A stretch of DNA of 64,000 bases from Chryseobacterium sp. (lineage in GTDB: Bacteria; Bacteroidota; Bacteroidia; Flavobacteriales; Weeksellaceae). Positions 35,133 through 45,204 of the stretch are shown piece by piece. The stretch is from NCBI RefSeq assembly GCF_008831505.1, contig NZ_CP044507.1, forward strand, positions 806,001 to 870,000. The letters are read 5' to 3'. Position numbers and translations under genes: made by a program. Every line of letters begins with the position of its first letter. Within the stretch, counting starts at the first letter, position 1. The notes under the pieces are model-generated. The model was given only the letters and a program-made list of their open reading frames with translations, ran no database searches and was not told the origin of the DNA.

Positions 35133-36439
35133 AAAGTTGATCGCCCAACACTACTTTCCAGCAGCTTCGCCAGTTGCTCAGTAAGTTTTTTCCTGGAGAA
35201 TTTAGATACTTCGCGGCTTTCCGCAGGGACATCATCACTATCTTTCCATTTATTAAATTCAGATAAAATAAACTGTTTGATTTCCGATGGAGTAACATGG
35301 TATGGAAGATGCCGGCCGGCGCCTGTGTCATTCAGGATACTCATTACATCGCTGTTTTCTGGTCCAAATGAAAGTATGCTGTTTCCTGTTGCCAGATATT
35401 CAAAAATCTTACCCGGAATTATACCGCGCGACTGCTCATCCGGAAAATTGGTGATGAGCAAGAGGTCGGATGACTGCATTTCATTCTGGGAGGCAGCATG
35501 GTTCAGATATCCAAGGTTACGTACATATTTATTAAGCTCCAGAGTGTCAATGTGCGAGAGTATCTTATGATCAATCCGGCCCACAAATTTGAGTTCAAAT
35601 TTGCTTCGGAATTCCATATCATTTTTTATTAAATCCTCCAGCACATCCCACAGGATTTCAGGATTTCTCAACTGTTCCAAAACACCGATATAGCTCAGTG
35701 TGAATTTCTGGTTTCGTTCTCTATTGCTCGTTGCCATCCCATCAAAACCATTTGTAATACAGAAGGAATTGGCTCCTTTTTTTCTGAAATTTTCGGCATC
35801 GGTATAACTCGTAGCCAAAGTGATGTCAGCTGCTTCAAAAACCTGTTTTTCCAGTTTACGGTGTTTCCTGTCGGCCGCGGGGGTAAGTTTAAGATGTCTG
35901 TAATAGGAGATTTCGGTCCAGGGGTCGCGGAAATCGGCAATCCAGGTCAGTTTTGGAAATGTTTTTTTGAGCTCAAGTCCGATCAGGTGCAGTGAGTGCG
36001 GGGGACCGGTGGTCACTATTGCGTCAAAATGATTTTGCTCCAAATATTTCCTCAAGTATTTCACCGAAGGTTTCACCCAGAAAACGCGGGCATCCGGAAT
36101 AAAGAAATTTCCCCTGACCCAGATGGAAAGTCTGGACTTCCAGTTTTGGTTTGTTCCCACGTCGAACTGGCCGGCTTTAAATTTTTTGTTCTCCTTACCG
36201 AAGATCTCAGCCAGTTGATAAGGTTCCCAGATTTTAGTTTTTATAATCTGAAGGTCCTTTGAAACTTCCTTTTCCAATGTATCATCAACAATTGGATAGC
36301 TGGGATTATCAGGCGTAAAAACAGTAGGTGTCCAGCCGTTTTCAGGTAAGTATTTTGCGAATTTCAGCCAGCGCTGCACACCCGGACCACCCGCGGGTGG
36401 CCAGTAGTAGGTGATGATAAGAATCTTTTTTAACGCCAA
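35129..36439 (-). CDS. Glycosyltransferase, GT4-like
   Basis: A 436-aa glycosyltransferase with a GT-B fold. The N-terminal part reads ITYYWPPAGGPGVQRWLKFAKYLPENGW, and IPGKIFEYLATGNSILSFG is the donor-binding segment with its conserved Glu in the C-terminal half. The sugar and acceptor are unknown. It is the last gene of a seven-gene minus-strand run and starts 3 bases after the YfhO gene, suggesting surface glycan or glycolipid synthesis. Confidence 0.88.
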   Translation of the reverse strand: MALKKILIITYYWPPAGGPGVQRWLKFAKYLPENGWTPTVFTPDNPSYPIVDDTLEKEVSKDLQIIKTKIWEPYQLAEIFGKENKKFKAGQFDVGTNQNWKSRLSIWVRGNFFIPDARVFWVKPSVKYLRKYLEQNHFDAIVTTGPPHSLHLIGLELKKTFPKLTWIADFRDPWTEISYYRHLKLTPAADRKHRKLEKQVFEAADITLATSYTDAENFRKKGANSFCITNGFDGMATSNRERNQKFTLSYIGVLEQLRNPEILWDVLEDLIKNDMEFRSKFELKFVGRIDHKILSHIDTLELNKYVRNLGYLNHAASQNEMQSSDLLLITNFPDEQSRGIIPGKIFEYLATGNSILSFGPENSDVMSILNDTGAGRHLPYHVTPSEIKQFILSEFNKWKDSDDVPAESREVSKFSRKKLTEQLAKLLESSVGRSTF

Positions 36440-36442
36440 AGT

Positions 36443-38995
36443 TTACTGATTTACATTCTTAACGTAGTCTGCCGGATTGCCGTTGTTTTTATTTCTGAAA
36501 AGAAAGTAAATACCACCTATACTTAGCAGCAGGAATATTCCAAAACAAATCATTGAAACCAGTTTTCCGGTCTGTATTACTTCCGGTTCAAAAACCATAC
36601 GAACTGTATGAACTCCGGCGGGAACGTAAACCGCCCTCAGCAGGTAATTGGCTTTGATGTATGGAACTTCTTTCTCGTCAATGAACATTTTCCAGCCTTT
36701 CGGGTAGTAGATCTCGGAGAAAACCGCCAGTTGTGGCGTCTTGCTTTCCGTGCGGAACTCCAGTGCATCCGCACGGTAGCCGGTCAGTTTCAGGATGCCG
36801 GTACTGTCGGCAGCTATTGGTTTCCCGTCAAAATACTCACGGTCTGCAGAGGAAACGATGGCAGTCTGTTTCGTATTTACCTCACCGATAAGCTTGATCT
36901 CCTCGTTGGGAGTATTCACGAATTTTACATCAGATACAAACCAGGCATTACCGTTGGCCTCCGGGTTCGGAACTGCTTCAGGGTTTTGAGGATCACCAAA
37001 GATCATATATTTGGTGTTGAGCATATTCAGGATCCTTGGAATCTTTACCGTATCCATTTTGCTGAAATATTCGCCAATCAAATCGTCATAACGGCGCAGT
37101 TTTACGGCATGATAGCCACCAACTGAGGCTTTGAAATAGGAGGTGTTGGTTTCACCGAATGGATTGATGGTCTGGTTGTAAATTCTGTAATGTCCTTTGT
37201 CCCGTTCAGCGATGGTTTCCAGGGTTTTGTTTACGTTCGCATTCATCAGTAACGACTGTAGCTCACGGTTATCGCCCACTTTTTCAACCATAAGTTCAGA
37301 AACTTCGGTCTGGAAAGGATTTTCGGCGAAAGCCGCATCAACAAAATTCTCACCGTTCAGGTAGCGCGTATTCACGCTCCACAGATCCAGCATACTTACG
37401 GCCCCGATGATAATCAGTGCGATATTCTGGCCGATTTTTTTCTTTAAAGAAAGGAACAGCACTCCGGCGCAAATTCCAACGTATAGAAATGCTTTCAGGG
37501 CATCGGTGCGGAACATCTTGAATCTTTCATCAACCAGATAATCCAGCAGATAGGGAGGGAGGTATGTTTTCTCGGTGGCTGTGTGGAAGCCTAAGACGGA
37601 TTTGCCGAACACCAACAGCAAAGCAAGAAGTCCCAGCACCACACTACTTACAGTGGTAAGGATTTTCTTTTTATAGTCTTCGTCCAGTTCTTCATCTTTG
37701 TAAAATCTGTACAAGCCGATAACCGCAACCAGGGGAAACAGAAGTTCCACCACTACCAGAATGGAAGAGGGTGCCCGGAATTTGTTATAAAAAGGTACAA
37801 AATCAATAAACAGGTCAGACAGGATCATAAAGTTACTGCCCCAGGCCAGCATAATGGTAAGCACAGAAGCGCCCAGTATCCAGTAACGGTATTTTTTCCA
37901 TGCAAAGAAGAATCCAAGGATGGCCAGGAAAATTACGATAGCACCCTGATAGGCCGGGCCGGAAGTACCGGGTTGCTCGCCCCAGTAGGTGGCACTGGCC
38001 AAACCTTTAACAATATTATCTACTTCGGCCTGCGAGCGGGCATTTTCTTGCACAAGTTGCTGGATGTCGCCCATCATTTTTTCACCTTCTTTTTCGTTGC
38101 TTCCGCCGCCCATAAGCCTTGGAATGAAAAGGTTAAAGGTTTCCAGTTTGCCGTAGCTCCACATCAGCATGCTTTCTTTGTCCATCCCGGACTTATCGGC
38201 CGTATGCGTTTCATTGGTCAGGATCTGTTTTCCCCTCACGGTTTCTGTTACGTATTCGGCATTCGCCATGATCCGCTGTGAATTCATTCCCACGCCCAGC
38301 GCGAATGCGAGCGCCAACACACCGGTGGAAATTCCAAAATGTCTCCAGTCGGTTTTCCCCATTGCTGCACGTAAAAGTTCAGAAAGGAAGAGGAAGCCTA
38401 AAGCGATAAACAGGTAGTAGGTCATCTGGGGATGGTTTGCAGCCATCTGAAGACCCATAAACAGAGCTGTAACAATAAAGCCTAAAATGTATTTCCTCCG
38501 GATGTAAACGAGGAGGATACCCGCCAGCAATGGGGCAAAATAGGCAATGGTGTGAACTTTTCCGTTATGTCCGGCCGCAATAATAATGTAGAAATAGGTG
38601 GAAAGACCAAAAAACAGCGATCCCAGCAGCGCATATTTCCAGTTGCGGACCGTAACCATGCCCAAAAGGAAGAACCCTGAAAAAAGAAGGAAGAGATAAT
38701 TAACCGGCTTGGGCAGGAACATCAAAATATTATCCACCTGCTTTATTAGGTCTCCGCGGAACTGCGAGCCCATCTGATAGGTAGGCATCCCGCCAAACAT
38801 ACTGTTGCTCCAGTAGGTTTCTTCGCCATGCTGTTCGCGGTGGTCCAGCAGTTCCTTGGCACCGCCTTTATACTGCACAATATCATGCTGGAACAGCTGT
38901 TTCCCTGAAATTACAGGATTGGCGTACAGAAAACCAAGTATGATGAAAAGTAACAGGCAGCCTGCAATGTAAATGAGGTTCTTATTCTTTGCCAT
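36443..38995 (-). CDS. YfhO-family membrane protein
   Basis: An 850-aa protein with about 12-13 membrane segments, mostly in residues 10-530, a large exposed region (about 545-800) and a final helix near 815-835. The QHDIVQYKGGAKELLDHRE segment after the first helix is typical of the YfhO family, GT-C-like proteins thought to use polyprenyl-linked sugars. It lies between a GT4-like gene and DUF4834, consistent with envelope glycosylation. The precise reaction is unknown. Confidence 0.88.
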   Translation of the reverse strand: MAKNKNLIYIAGCLLLFIILGFLYANPVISGKQLFQHDIVQYKGGAKELLDHREQHGEETYWSNSMFGGMPTYQMGSQFRGDLIKQVDNILMFLPKPVNYLFLLFSGFFLLGMVTVRNWKYALLGSLFFGLSTYFYIIIAAGHNGKVHTIAYFAPLLAGILLVYIRRKYILGFIVTALFMGLQMAANHPQMTYYLFIALGFLFLSELLRAAMGKTDWRHFGISTGVLALAFALGVGMNSQRIMANAEYVTETVRGKQILTNETHTADKSGMDKESMLMWSYGKLETFNLFIPRLMGGGSNEKEGEKMMGDIQQLVQENARSQAEVDNIVKGLASATYWGEQPGTSGPAYQGAIVIFLAILGFFFAWKKYRYWILGASVLTIMLAWGSNFMILSDLFIDFVPFYNKFRAPSSILVVVELLFPLVAVIGLYRFYKDEELDEDYKKKILTTVSSVVLGLLALLLVFGKSVLGFHTATEKTYLPPYLLDYLVDERFKMFRTDALKAFLYVGICAGVLFLSLKKKIGQNIALIIIGAVSMLDLWSVNTRYLNGENFVDAAFAENPFQTEVSELMVEKVGDNRELQSLLMNANVNKTLETIAERDKGHYRIYNQTINPFGETNTSYFKASVGGYHAVKLRRYDDLIGEYFSKMDTVKIPRILNMLNTKYMIFGDPQNPEAVPNPEANGNAWFVSDVKFVNTPNEEIKLIGEVNTKQTAIVSSADREYFDGKPIAADSTGILKLTGYRADALEFRTESKTPQLAVFSEIYYPKGWKMFIDEKEVPYIKANYLLRAVYVPAGVHTVRMVFEPEVIQTGKLVSMICFGIFLLLSIGGIYFLFRNKNNGNPADYVKNVNQ

Positions 38996-39015
38996 TATCT
39001 CTATTTATCAATAAA

Positions 39016-39228
39016 TCAGTTATTTGATTCCTTATCTTTCACCTCTTCATAATCAACAGTTTCGGCATCCCATTTTACCTTCTGCTCAACTTTGCCGCTT
39101 TTTGCGGTATGAGTATCGGGGCGTGGCGGCAGGTTACCGTAAAATTTGGTGAAAAATATCTTTTTCATGATGTTCCACACAAAAAAGATAATAATGGTGC
39201 TTAGTATCGTTAAAAGAATGAATTTCAT
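39016..39228 (-). CDS. DUF4834-type small membrane protein
   Basis: A 70-aa protein with one N-terminal membrane helix (residues 3-22) and a charged cytosolic tail ending VDYEEVKDKESNN. It matches the general form of the Bacteroidetes DUF4834 family. It sits between the YfhO and DUF6263 genes in a tight minus-strand operon (spacings of 20 and 6 bases). Confidence 0.7.
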   Translation of the reverse strand: MKFILLTILSTIIIFFVWNIMKKIFFTKFYGNLPPRPDTHTAKSGKVEQKVKWDAETVDYEEVKDKESNN

Positions 39229-39234
39229 GAACTT

Positions 39235-40290
39235 TTATTTACCCGGATTTACAATTACATTGGAATTGGTCGTGTTTTTCATGGTTTCGGACTTCTTGCC
39301 ATCGCTGAAGGTCTGGCTTTGAGCGGTCTTCACGTTGATGTTCTGACCCAGTATCCAACCGGAGTTTACGTCGAAGCGGTACGTTCCGTTCTGTGATAGT
39401 TCGGAGCTCAGCGATTGGGTGATACCGCCCTGTGTTTCCTTTTGCTGCTGCTTAGGTATTCCGCCGGAAACTGTGATTTCAGCCACACCGTCTTTCACAC
39501 TTTTCAATGTGTAGTGGGAAGCGATTTTAATTTTACCGTCTGGTGAAGCGTTTTCTGAAACTGTCCATTTTTCTCCGATTTTGGCGCCTTTTTTTGGCAT
39601 GATGAAAATGTTTTTCGAAAACTGATCCCGAAGCACTTCCTCATTGAACGAAGCTTTAAGCTGTTCCAGGATGGCCTTTCTTTCATTGGCATCCTTTGTC
39701 AGTCCGTTCACAGTGGTAGAGAATTTTGCGTAGATAGGTTCAAAGCCTGTAATTGATAAAATCTTTCCGCTTTCTTCAATTTTCATGTTGAGTTTATTGC
39801 CAGTCATGGCCTTGTCTATTACCCATCTGTTTTTCAGTGCTTCATCTTTCGGTGCCGCCGCTTTGGTATCCACAGACTGCGTCTTGCCCTGCGCGGACTG
39901 AGAGGTTTTTTTGGAAACAAAATTTATTGTGAGGTCATACACCTTATCTTTGAAACTGTTTACAGTGAAGTTAATTTCATCCGTATTCTCACGCGTCATA
40001 CTTTGCGATTTCCCATCGGGCAGAGTGGTGGTGGCAACATCTTTTTGCTGGGTGATGAAGGGATACGTTTTTCCCTGCTCCAGTTTCAGAGTCTGAGTAA
40101 ATACACCCGCTGAGTCTTTTATAGCGGCCATAGCCGCCATTTCTTTTGCTACTTTTGCAGAATCTTCTGCATTAACCTCAATGCGAACAGTATCTCCGGT
40201 TGTGGGGTCTATTTTTGTGATGGTCTTACTTTCCTTTTTACAGGCAACCAGCGCTGCAGATATCAACGCAAGGGTTACGATGTTTTTCAT
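39235..40290 (-). CDS. DUF6263-like lipoprotein
   Basis: A 351-aa lipoprotein (lipobox LVAC, Cys17) with a mature domain resembling DUF6263: KLEQGKTYPF, MTRENTDEINFTVNSF and the GEKWTVSE segment. The N-terminal mature region is Ala/Lys/Asp-rich and probably a linker. It is in the operon with rlmB. Function is unknown; periplasmic or outer-membrane location is inferred from the signal. Confidence 0.75.
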   Translation of the reverse strand: MKNIVTLALISAALVACKKESKTITKIDPTTGDTVRIEVNAEDSAKVAKEMAAMAAIKDSAGVFTQTLKLEQGKTYPFITQQKDVATTTLPDGKSQSMTRENTDEINFTVNSFKDKVYDLTINFVSKKTSQSAQGKTQSVDTKAAAPKDEALKNRWVIDKAMTGNKLNMKIEESGKILSITGFEPIYAKFSTTVNGLTKDANERKAILEQLKASFNEEVLRDQFSKNIFIMPKKGAKIGEKWTVSENASPDGKIKIASHYTLKSVKDGVAEITVSGGIPKQQQKETQGGITQSLSSELSQNGTYRFDVNSGWILGQNINVKTAQSQTFSDGKKSETMKNTTNSNVIVNPGK

Positions 40291-40304
40291 ATAATTGATA
40301 GTAT

Positions 40305-40892
40305 TTAATTGTCTTTTTGTGTGAGTAGATACCTGCTCCAGGCTTCGTCAAAAGCCTTGCTGTCGCCCAGGTTCCAGATCTTTTCTGAAAAATGCCTGAT
40401 CAGTTTTTCACGCATTGGATGACCTTCGGCCAGGCAGTCCCTGTTTTCGGAATCAAATACATTGACTGCCGCATACATATACCGGAAACTGCGTACTCCG
40501 TTTGTGAAAACGGTGAATTTTTCCGCGGAACCCGGCAAAAGCTTTACGTCACGCCAGACCAAAGTATAGTTATTGTCAGTGGATTCCATGGCACGGTGCC
40601 AGGGTCCAAATGCGTTGTACATCAAGATCTTGGTGTAATTCTGCGAATTAACGCTGTGGAAGCGCAGTTCGTTATAGCTTTTGGTTTCTGTTTCGGTCTT
40701 GGTTTCAATCTTAGTGACCGTATAATCTCGGAAACCGTTCTTATAAAGATAATGCGTAAAAGGATTGGCTGTTTTTGAAAACCCTTTACTTTTTATTTTT
40801 GTCGGATCTTCTCCAGACCTTATCTGCGCGGAACTGAGTGTGCAGGCCGTAAATAACGCCAATGCTGAGAGTGATTTGATATATTTTCCCAT
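40305..40892 (-). CDS. Hypothetical secreted protein
   Basis: A 195-aa protein with a signal peptide (hydrophobic LSALALFTACTLSSAQ; a Cys is present but cleavage before QIRS is more likely than lipidation). No family recognised. A Glu/Thr/Lys repeat (KIETKTETETKSY) lies in the middle. It sits between rlmB and the DUF6263 gene in the same operon. Confidence 0.7.
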   Translation of the reverse strand: MGKYIKSLSALALFTACTLSSAQIRSGEDPTKIKSKGFSKTANPFTHYLYKNGFRDYTVTKIETKTETETKSYNELRFHSVNSQNYTKILMYNAFGPWHRAMESTDNNYTLVWRDVKLLPGSAEKFTVFTNGVRSFRYMYAAVNVFDSENRDCLAEGHPMREKLIRHFSEKIWNLGDSKAFDEAWSRYLLTQKDN

Positions 40893-40932
40893 TTTTTATA
40901 ATATAGTTCCGGGCTTCCGGGTATATTCGGAT

Positions 40933-41685
40933 TTAATTTCCGGAGATTATTTTCTGTCTTACTGCCTCATACAAAATTGCACCGCAGGCTACGGATACGT
41001 TCAGTGACTGGGTTTTACCTTCAATCGGCAGTTTTATTTTCTCATCTGAATGATGCAGGACTTCCTTGGAAATACCTGTTTCCTCATTACCCATTACAAC
41101 GGCACAAGGCACAGAAAAGTCTGCGTCGTACACCAATTTTGACGCTTTTTCTGTTGCTGCGTACACCATGACGCCTGATTGCTGCAGGAAATCCACTGTA
41201 TGTGCCAGGTTTTTTTCTTTACAGATTTTAATATTGTAAATGGCACCCGCTGAAGTTTTAATAGCGTCCGAGTTAATTGGCGCCGCGCCCTTTTCCGGTA
41301 AAATAATGGCGTCCACCCCTGTGCATTCCGCCGTGCGGCATATTGCACCAAAATTTCTTACATCGGTCAGGCGGTCCAGTATCAGCAGGAAAGGGGTCTT
41401 TCCGTCTTCAAAAAGTTGTGGAAGGACATCCTGTATAGTTTCAAAAGGAACATCTGAAATAAATGCCACCACGCCCTGATGGTTCTTCCTTGTAAAACGG
41501 TTCAGTTTTTCTACGGGTACATAGTTGGGCCTGATTTTGTGCTTCGCAAGCAGCTGCTTCAGTTCATGATAGATTTCACCCTGTAGGGCATTCTGCATAA
41601 AAATCTTATCGATGGTTTTACCTGCTTCAATAGCTTCAATAACCGGCCTAAGGCCGAATATAAAATCGTCTTTCCTGTCTGTCAT
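40933..41685 (-). CDS. rlmB: 23S rRNA guanosine-2'-O-methyltransferase RlmB
   Basis: A 250-aa SpoU-family enzyme that methylates the 2'-O of G2251 in 23S rRNA. The N-terminal substrate-binding domain (1-75) precedes the knotted SPOUT domain with LDRLTDVRNFGAICRTAE, VMGNEETGI and the last knot segment LPIEGKTQSLNVSVACGAILYE. It is two bases from the DinB gene upstream. Confidence 0.93.
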   Translation of the reverse strand: MTDRKDDFIFGLRPVIEAIEAGKTIDKIFMQNALQGEIYHELKQLLAKHKIRPNYVPVEKLNRFTRKNHQGVVAFISDVPFETIQDVLPQLFEDGKTPFLLILDRLTDVRNFGAICRTAECTGVDAIILPEKGAAPINSDAIKTSAGAIYNIKICKEKNLAHTVDFLQQSGVMVYAATEKASKLVYDADFSVPCAVVMGNEETGISKEVLHHSDEKIKLPIEGKTQSLNVSVACGAILYEAVRQKIISGN

Positions 41686-41687
41686 AA

Positions 41688-42158
41688 CTAAAATTTTTCT
41701 CCTAAGATGGCGCGCTTCTGTGCCATCACATATCCGAAATGGAGACTTTCGTGCATATTGTTAAAGATAATTGCATCCTGAATGTTTTTCAGGTCCAGAC
41801 CAAAACTGGTGGTATATGGTGTATATTCCGAAAAAAAATCGGCATCATAATCCTTCATCAATATCCTGGAAGTTTCTGTAAGCAGGAAAGCCAGGTCCTC
41901 CACCTCCGACTGCTGCAGGTCCATATTGGGCAAAGTTCCTTTCTTATAATTCTCTATCCAGTATTTATCTATCCTGAATGGATTTCCGCTCAGATAATAG
42001 CACAGCAACTGCTGGGTAGCCACGGTGTGGGCAATATTCCAGTAAATATTATTGTTGAATCCATCCGGAATCAGGGTGAGATCCTGGATTGAGGTTTCCT
42101 GCAGGATTTCAAGCAGGTTACTCCGTACCTGGCGGTGGGCCTGAAAGTGATAGTTCAT
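41688..42158 (-). CDS. DinB-family protein
   Basis: A 156-aa four-helix-bundle protein of the DinB/YfiT type. Candidate metal-binding His are in YWNIAHTVATQ and in NNMHESLHFGYV. Many members are metal-dependent thiol transferases; activity here is unknown. It is the first gene of the operon DinB, rlmB, two envelope genes, DUF4834, YfhO, GT4, all on the minus strand with small gaps. Confidence 0.82.
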   Translation of the reverse strand: MNYHFQAHRQVRSNLLEILQETSIQDLTLIPDGFNNNIYWNIAHTVATQQLLCYYLSGNPFRIDKYWIENYKKGTLPNMDLQQSEVEDLAFLLTETSRILMKDYDADFFSEYTPYTTSFGLDLKNIQDAIIFNNMHESLHFGYVMAQKRAILGEKF

Positions 42159-42178
42159 CTGCGAATAACTTTAATTGT

Positions 42179-42208
42179 CAAAAATAGTGTATTAAACTGA
42201 AAACGCAA
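42179..42208 (-). promoter_or_regulatory. Promoter of the DinB-rlmB operon
   Basis: On the minus strand TTG (42208-42206), a 19-base spacer, then TATTTTTG (42186-42179), a full match to the flavobacterial promoter pattern, 21 bases before the DinB-gene ATG. Confidence 0.75.
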
Positions 42209-42385
42209 TTGTAATGATGTTACAATAGAGATTTGTAGAGTTTATGCGTCTCTTATCTACAGAAAACAGTTCCTGTTGGGATCCGCAGTTCAAAGATTAA
42301 CAAACTTTAACTTGTAGCTGGCACCGAATGTGTTGATTGGTGTGGTGAAATTATCAGAAATTTACCGTCAAATACAAAAAATCAT

Positions 42386-43390
42386 ATGTCAGAATTACAT
42401 CAGGCAGAAGACATAAAGCAGTTAACAGAAAAAGTTAGGGAGCAGAACTACTTTTTTTCACTTTTAAAGCAGGAAATCAACAAAGCCATCATCGGTCAGG
42501 AATATATGATAGACCGGCTTCTAATTGGCCTTCTTGGCAACGGACATGTTCTGCTTGAGGGTGTTCCCGGCCTAGCTAAAACCCTGGCAATTAAAACGCT
42601 GGCTGATGCTGTTCAGGGCGAATTCTCCCGTATACAGTTTACGCCTGACCTTTTGCCTGCAGATGTCATCGGTACCCAGATCTACAACATAAAAGAGAAT
42701 GATTTCTCCATAAAGCGCGGACCTATATTTGCCAACTTTGTTTTAGCTGATGAGATTAACCGTGCACCGTCTAAAGTTCAGTCGGCCTTGCTGGAAGCGA
42801 TGCAGGAGAAACAGGTAACCATAGGCGATGAAACAATGGCCTTGCCTAAGCCATTCCTGGTTCTGGCTACGCAAAATCCTATTGATCAGGAGGGTACTTA
42901 TATTTTGCCCGAAGCACAAAGTGACCGTTTTATGCTGAAATGCCGCATCGATTATCCTTCGCTTGAAGATGAGAGACAAATCATGAAGATGGTAGCAACA
43001 TCGCATCAGCCGCAAATCCGGCCGGTAATCAGCCTGAACAATATCGTTGAGGCCAAAACGCTCATCAACCAGATCTATCTGGATGAAAAGATTGAAAAAT
43101 ACATCCTTGATATGGTTTTTGCCACACGCTACCCGGACAAATACGGACTGGGTGAACTGAAAAATTTCATCAGCTTCGGTGCCTCACCGCGTGCATCCAT
43201 TAACCTTGCCATAGCATCCCGCGCCATGGCATTCCTGAAAAACCGTGCCTTCGTCATTCCTGAAGATGTGAAAGATGTTGCCAAGGACATCCTTCGCCAC
43301 AGGATAGGACTTAGTTTTGAGGCAGAGGCTGAAGAGGTAACTTCCGATGAGGTGGTGGACCGCATCCTGGCACGCATCCAGGCCCCCTAA
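42386..43390 (+). CDS. MoxR-family AAA ATPase
   Basis: A 334-aa MoxR ATPase, thought to be a chaperone-like partner of VWA proteins. Walker A is GVPGLAKT (about residues 58-65), Walker B VLADEINRAPSKVQ, sensor 1 ATQNPIDQEG. It is the first gene of the Bat operon, followed by the DUF58 gene after 21 bases. Confidence 0.95.
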   Translation: MSELHQAEDIKQLTEKVREQNYFFSLLKQEINKAIIGQEYMIDRLLIGLLGNGHVLLEGVPGLAKTLAIKTLADAVQGEFSRIQFTPDLLPADVIGTQIYNIKENDFSIKRGPIFANFVLADEINRAPSKVQSALLEAMQEKQVTIGDETMALPKPFLVLATQNPIDQEGTYILPEAQSDRFMLKCRIDYPSLEDERQIMKMVATSHQPQIRPVISLNNIVEAKTLINQIYLDEKIEKYILDMVFATRYPDKYGLGELKNFISFGASPRASINLAIASRAMAFLKNRAFVIPEDVKDVAKDILRHRIGLSFEAEAEEVTSDEVVDRILARIQAP

Positions 43391-43411
43391 TTTTCTAAAT
43401 TATCCGAAGGC

Positions 43412-44275
43412 GTGCAGATCAGAGATATTATAAGGAAAGTAAAGCAGATTGAAATCCGGACCCGAAAAAAGTCCGAAGCCACACTTATGGGCCAGTATCA
43501 CAGCGCCTTTAAAGGCCAGGGGATGACCTTTTCTGAAGTGAGACCTTATCAGTTCGGCGATGAGATCCGGCGCATAGACTGGAACAAGACGGCGCGCTTC
43601 CGGGAACCTTTCGTGAAAGTAATGGAAGAGGAGCGGGAACTCACTATGATGCTTCTCGTAGATATTTCGGCGTCAATGAATTATGGAACCAGAACCCAGC
43701 TGAAAAAAGAATTTGTAGCTGAGATTGCCGCAAGCGTTGGTTTCTCGGCCGCGGGCAATAATGACAAAGTAGGTCTGATTCTTTTTGCTGATAAAGTCTA
43801 TAAAGTGATCCCGCCTCAAAAAGGGAGAAAACATATCCTGGCAATTATCTCCAATATCCTGACCGCAGACTTTGTGCCCGCAACTTCTGACCTCAATACT
43901 GCCTTGCAGTATATGCTGGGCATTTTCAAAAGGAAATCGCTTGTTTTTCTGTTTTCGGATTTCAACGATGAGTATGATTCCCGCACGCTGAAAATTGTGG
44001 CTCGCAAACACCAGATGCTCGGTATCCGGATCTATGATGATAAGGATAAGGAAATACCCGATGTAGGATATGCACTCTTTCGGGACAGCGAAACCGGACA
44101 GCAGGTTTGGGGAAATACGTCGAGCAAAAGATGGCGCTATGAGTTTGCTGAGGCACAGCAACAGAGACAGCGTGTGGTGAAGGAGGATTTTGAAAATGCC
44201 TCAGCGGGCTTAATAAGTATGAATACCGGTGAGGATTATTCCAAACACCTTTATCAGTATTTCCGGAAAAAGTAG
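43412..44275 (+). CDS. DUF58 protein with VWA-like domain
   Basis: A 287-aa protein starting at GTG (MQIRDIIRKVKQIEIRTRKK, the usual family N-terminus). DUF58 signature SAFKGQGMTFSEVRPYQFGDEIRRIDWN is at about 35-62, followed by a VWA-type domain with LLVDISASMNYG holding a DxSxS MIDAS. It is cytosolic and works with the MoxR ATPase in Bat operons. Confidence 0.92.
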   Translation: MQIRDIIRKVKQIEIRTRKKSEATLMGQYHSAFKGQGMTFSEVRPYQFGDEIRRIDWNKTARFREPFVKVMEEERELTMMLLVDISASMNYGTRTQLKKEFVAEIAASVGFSAAGNNDKVGLILFADKVYKVIPPQKGRKHILAIISNILTADFVPATSDLNTALQYMLGIFKRKSLVFLFSDFNDEYDSRTLKIVARKHQMLGIRIYDDKDKEIPDVGYALFRDSETGQQVWGNTSSKRWRYEFAEAQQQRQRVVKEDFENASAGLISMNTGEDYSKHLYQYFRKK

Positions 44276-44292
44276 TAGATTCATTGCTGGAT

Positions 44293-45195
44293 ATGATATT
44301 AAAAAAGTCGGTTTTCTTTGTTATTATTTTACTGGGGTTCATGGTGCAGTCCCAGACTCTGGGATCAAAGGTGGACAAGGAAACTCTTGCGCTTGGTGAA
44401 GTGGGCACCTACACTGTTTATATTTCAGGATTACAGGGTAAAGTGGTGAATTCCGCGCCGGAGAATGAGTTGCTGCCTTTCCATTTTGAAGAGATTTCGG
44501 ATTCTGTTGCGGTATCTGCTGAAAGGTATGAACGTATTATACAGTTTGCGGTTTTTGAGGAGGGAACGTATACCATTCCTGCACTTGAATTTAATATTGG
44601 TGGTAGCGTGCAGAGGACTGTTCCCTATGAATTAAAAGTGGTCAATACTGCCCAGAAAGGCGATGAGATTAATGACATCCGCAAAAACAAGGAAGTAACT
44701 CTGGATGCGGTAGACTACTGGGATATGTACAAATGGTATATCATTGGAGTCCTTGCGCTTTTGATTTTGATAATCACAATAATTTTGGTGCGCAGATATT
44801 TGGCAGCCCGAAAGACCTCGCCCAAGGTCATGACTAACAGAACAATACGGGAACTGGAGGAACTCAGGAAAAAGAAGTTTATTGAGCGTGGCGACTACCG
44901 TTCCTATTATGTAGAACTTATAGATATAACACGAAAATTCATCAGCAGACAGTACGCCATTCCGGCAGACGTCCTGCTTACGGACGACCTGATTGAGGTA
45001 ATGAAACGCAGCAACAGTATCTCTCCCGAGAATGAAGTAATTGTGGAAAACGTTTTTCTGAGGGGTGATCTTGTAAAATTCGCCAAGACCTTTCCCGACC
45101 GCGAAATGATGGAAAAAGACTTCAATGACATCCGGGAATTTGTAAAGAGATCTTCCCATGATCTTGAAACTGAACAGTTAAGGTCTGGTGTATAA
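44293..45195 (+). CDS. BatD-like membrane protein of the Bat operon
   Basis: A 300-aa protein with a signal peptide (MILKKSVFFVIILLGFMVQSQ), a periplasmic beta-domain (about 22-135), one membrane helix (about 145-170) and a cytosolic helical tail. The layout is that of a short BatD/DUF4381-like protein. ATG 44293 is preferred over an upstream TTG. It lies 17 bases after the DUF58 gene and 9 before the BatA gene. Its specific role in the Bat complex is unknown. Confidence 0.8.
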   Translation: MILKKSVFFVIILLGFMVQSQTLGSKVDKETLALGEVGTYTVYISGLQGKVVNSAPENELLPFHFEEISDSVAVSAERYERIIQFAVFEEGTYTIPALEFNIGGSVQRTVPYELKVVNTAQKGDEINDIRKNKEVTLDAVDYWDMYKWYIIGVLALLILIITIILVRRYLAARKTSPKVMTNRTIRELEELRKKKFIERGDYRSYYVELIDITRKFISRQYAIPADVLLTDDLIEVMKRSNSISPENEVIVENVFLRGDLVKFAKTFPDREMMEKDFNDIREFVKRSSHDLETEQLRSGV

Positions 45196-45204
45196 TTGAC
45201 GGAT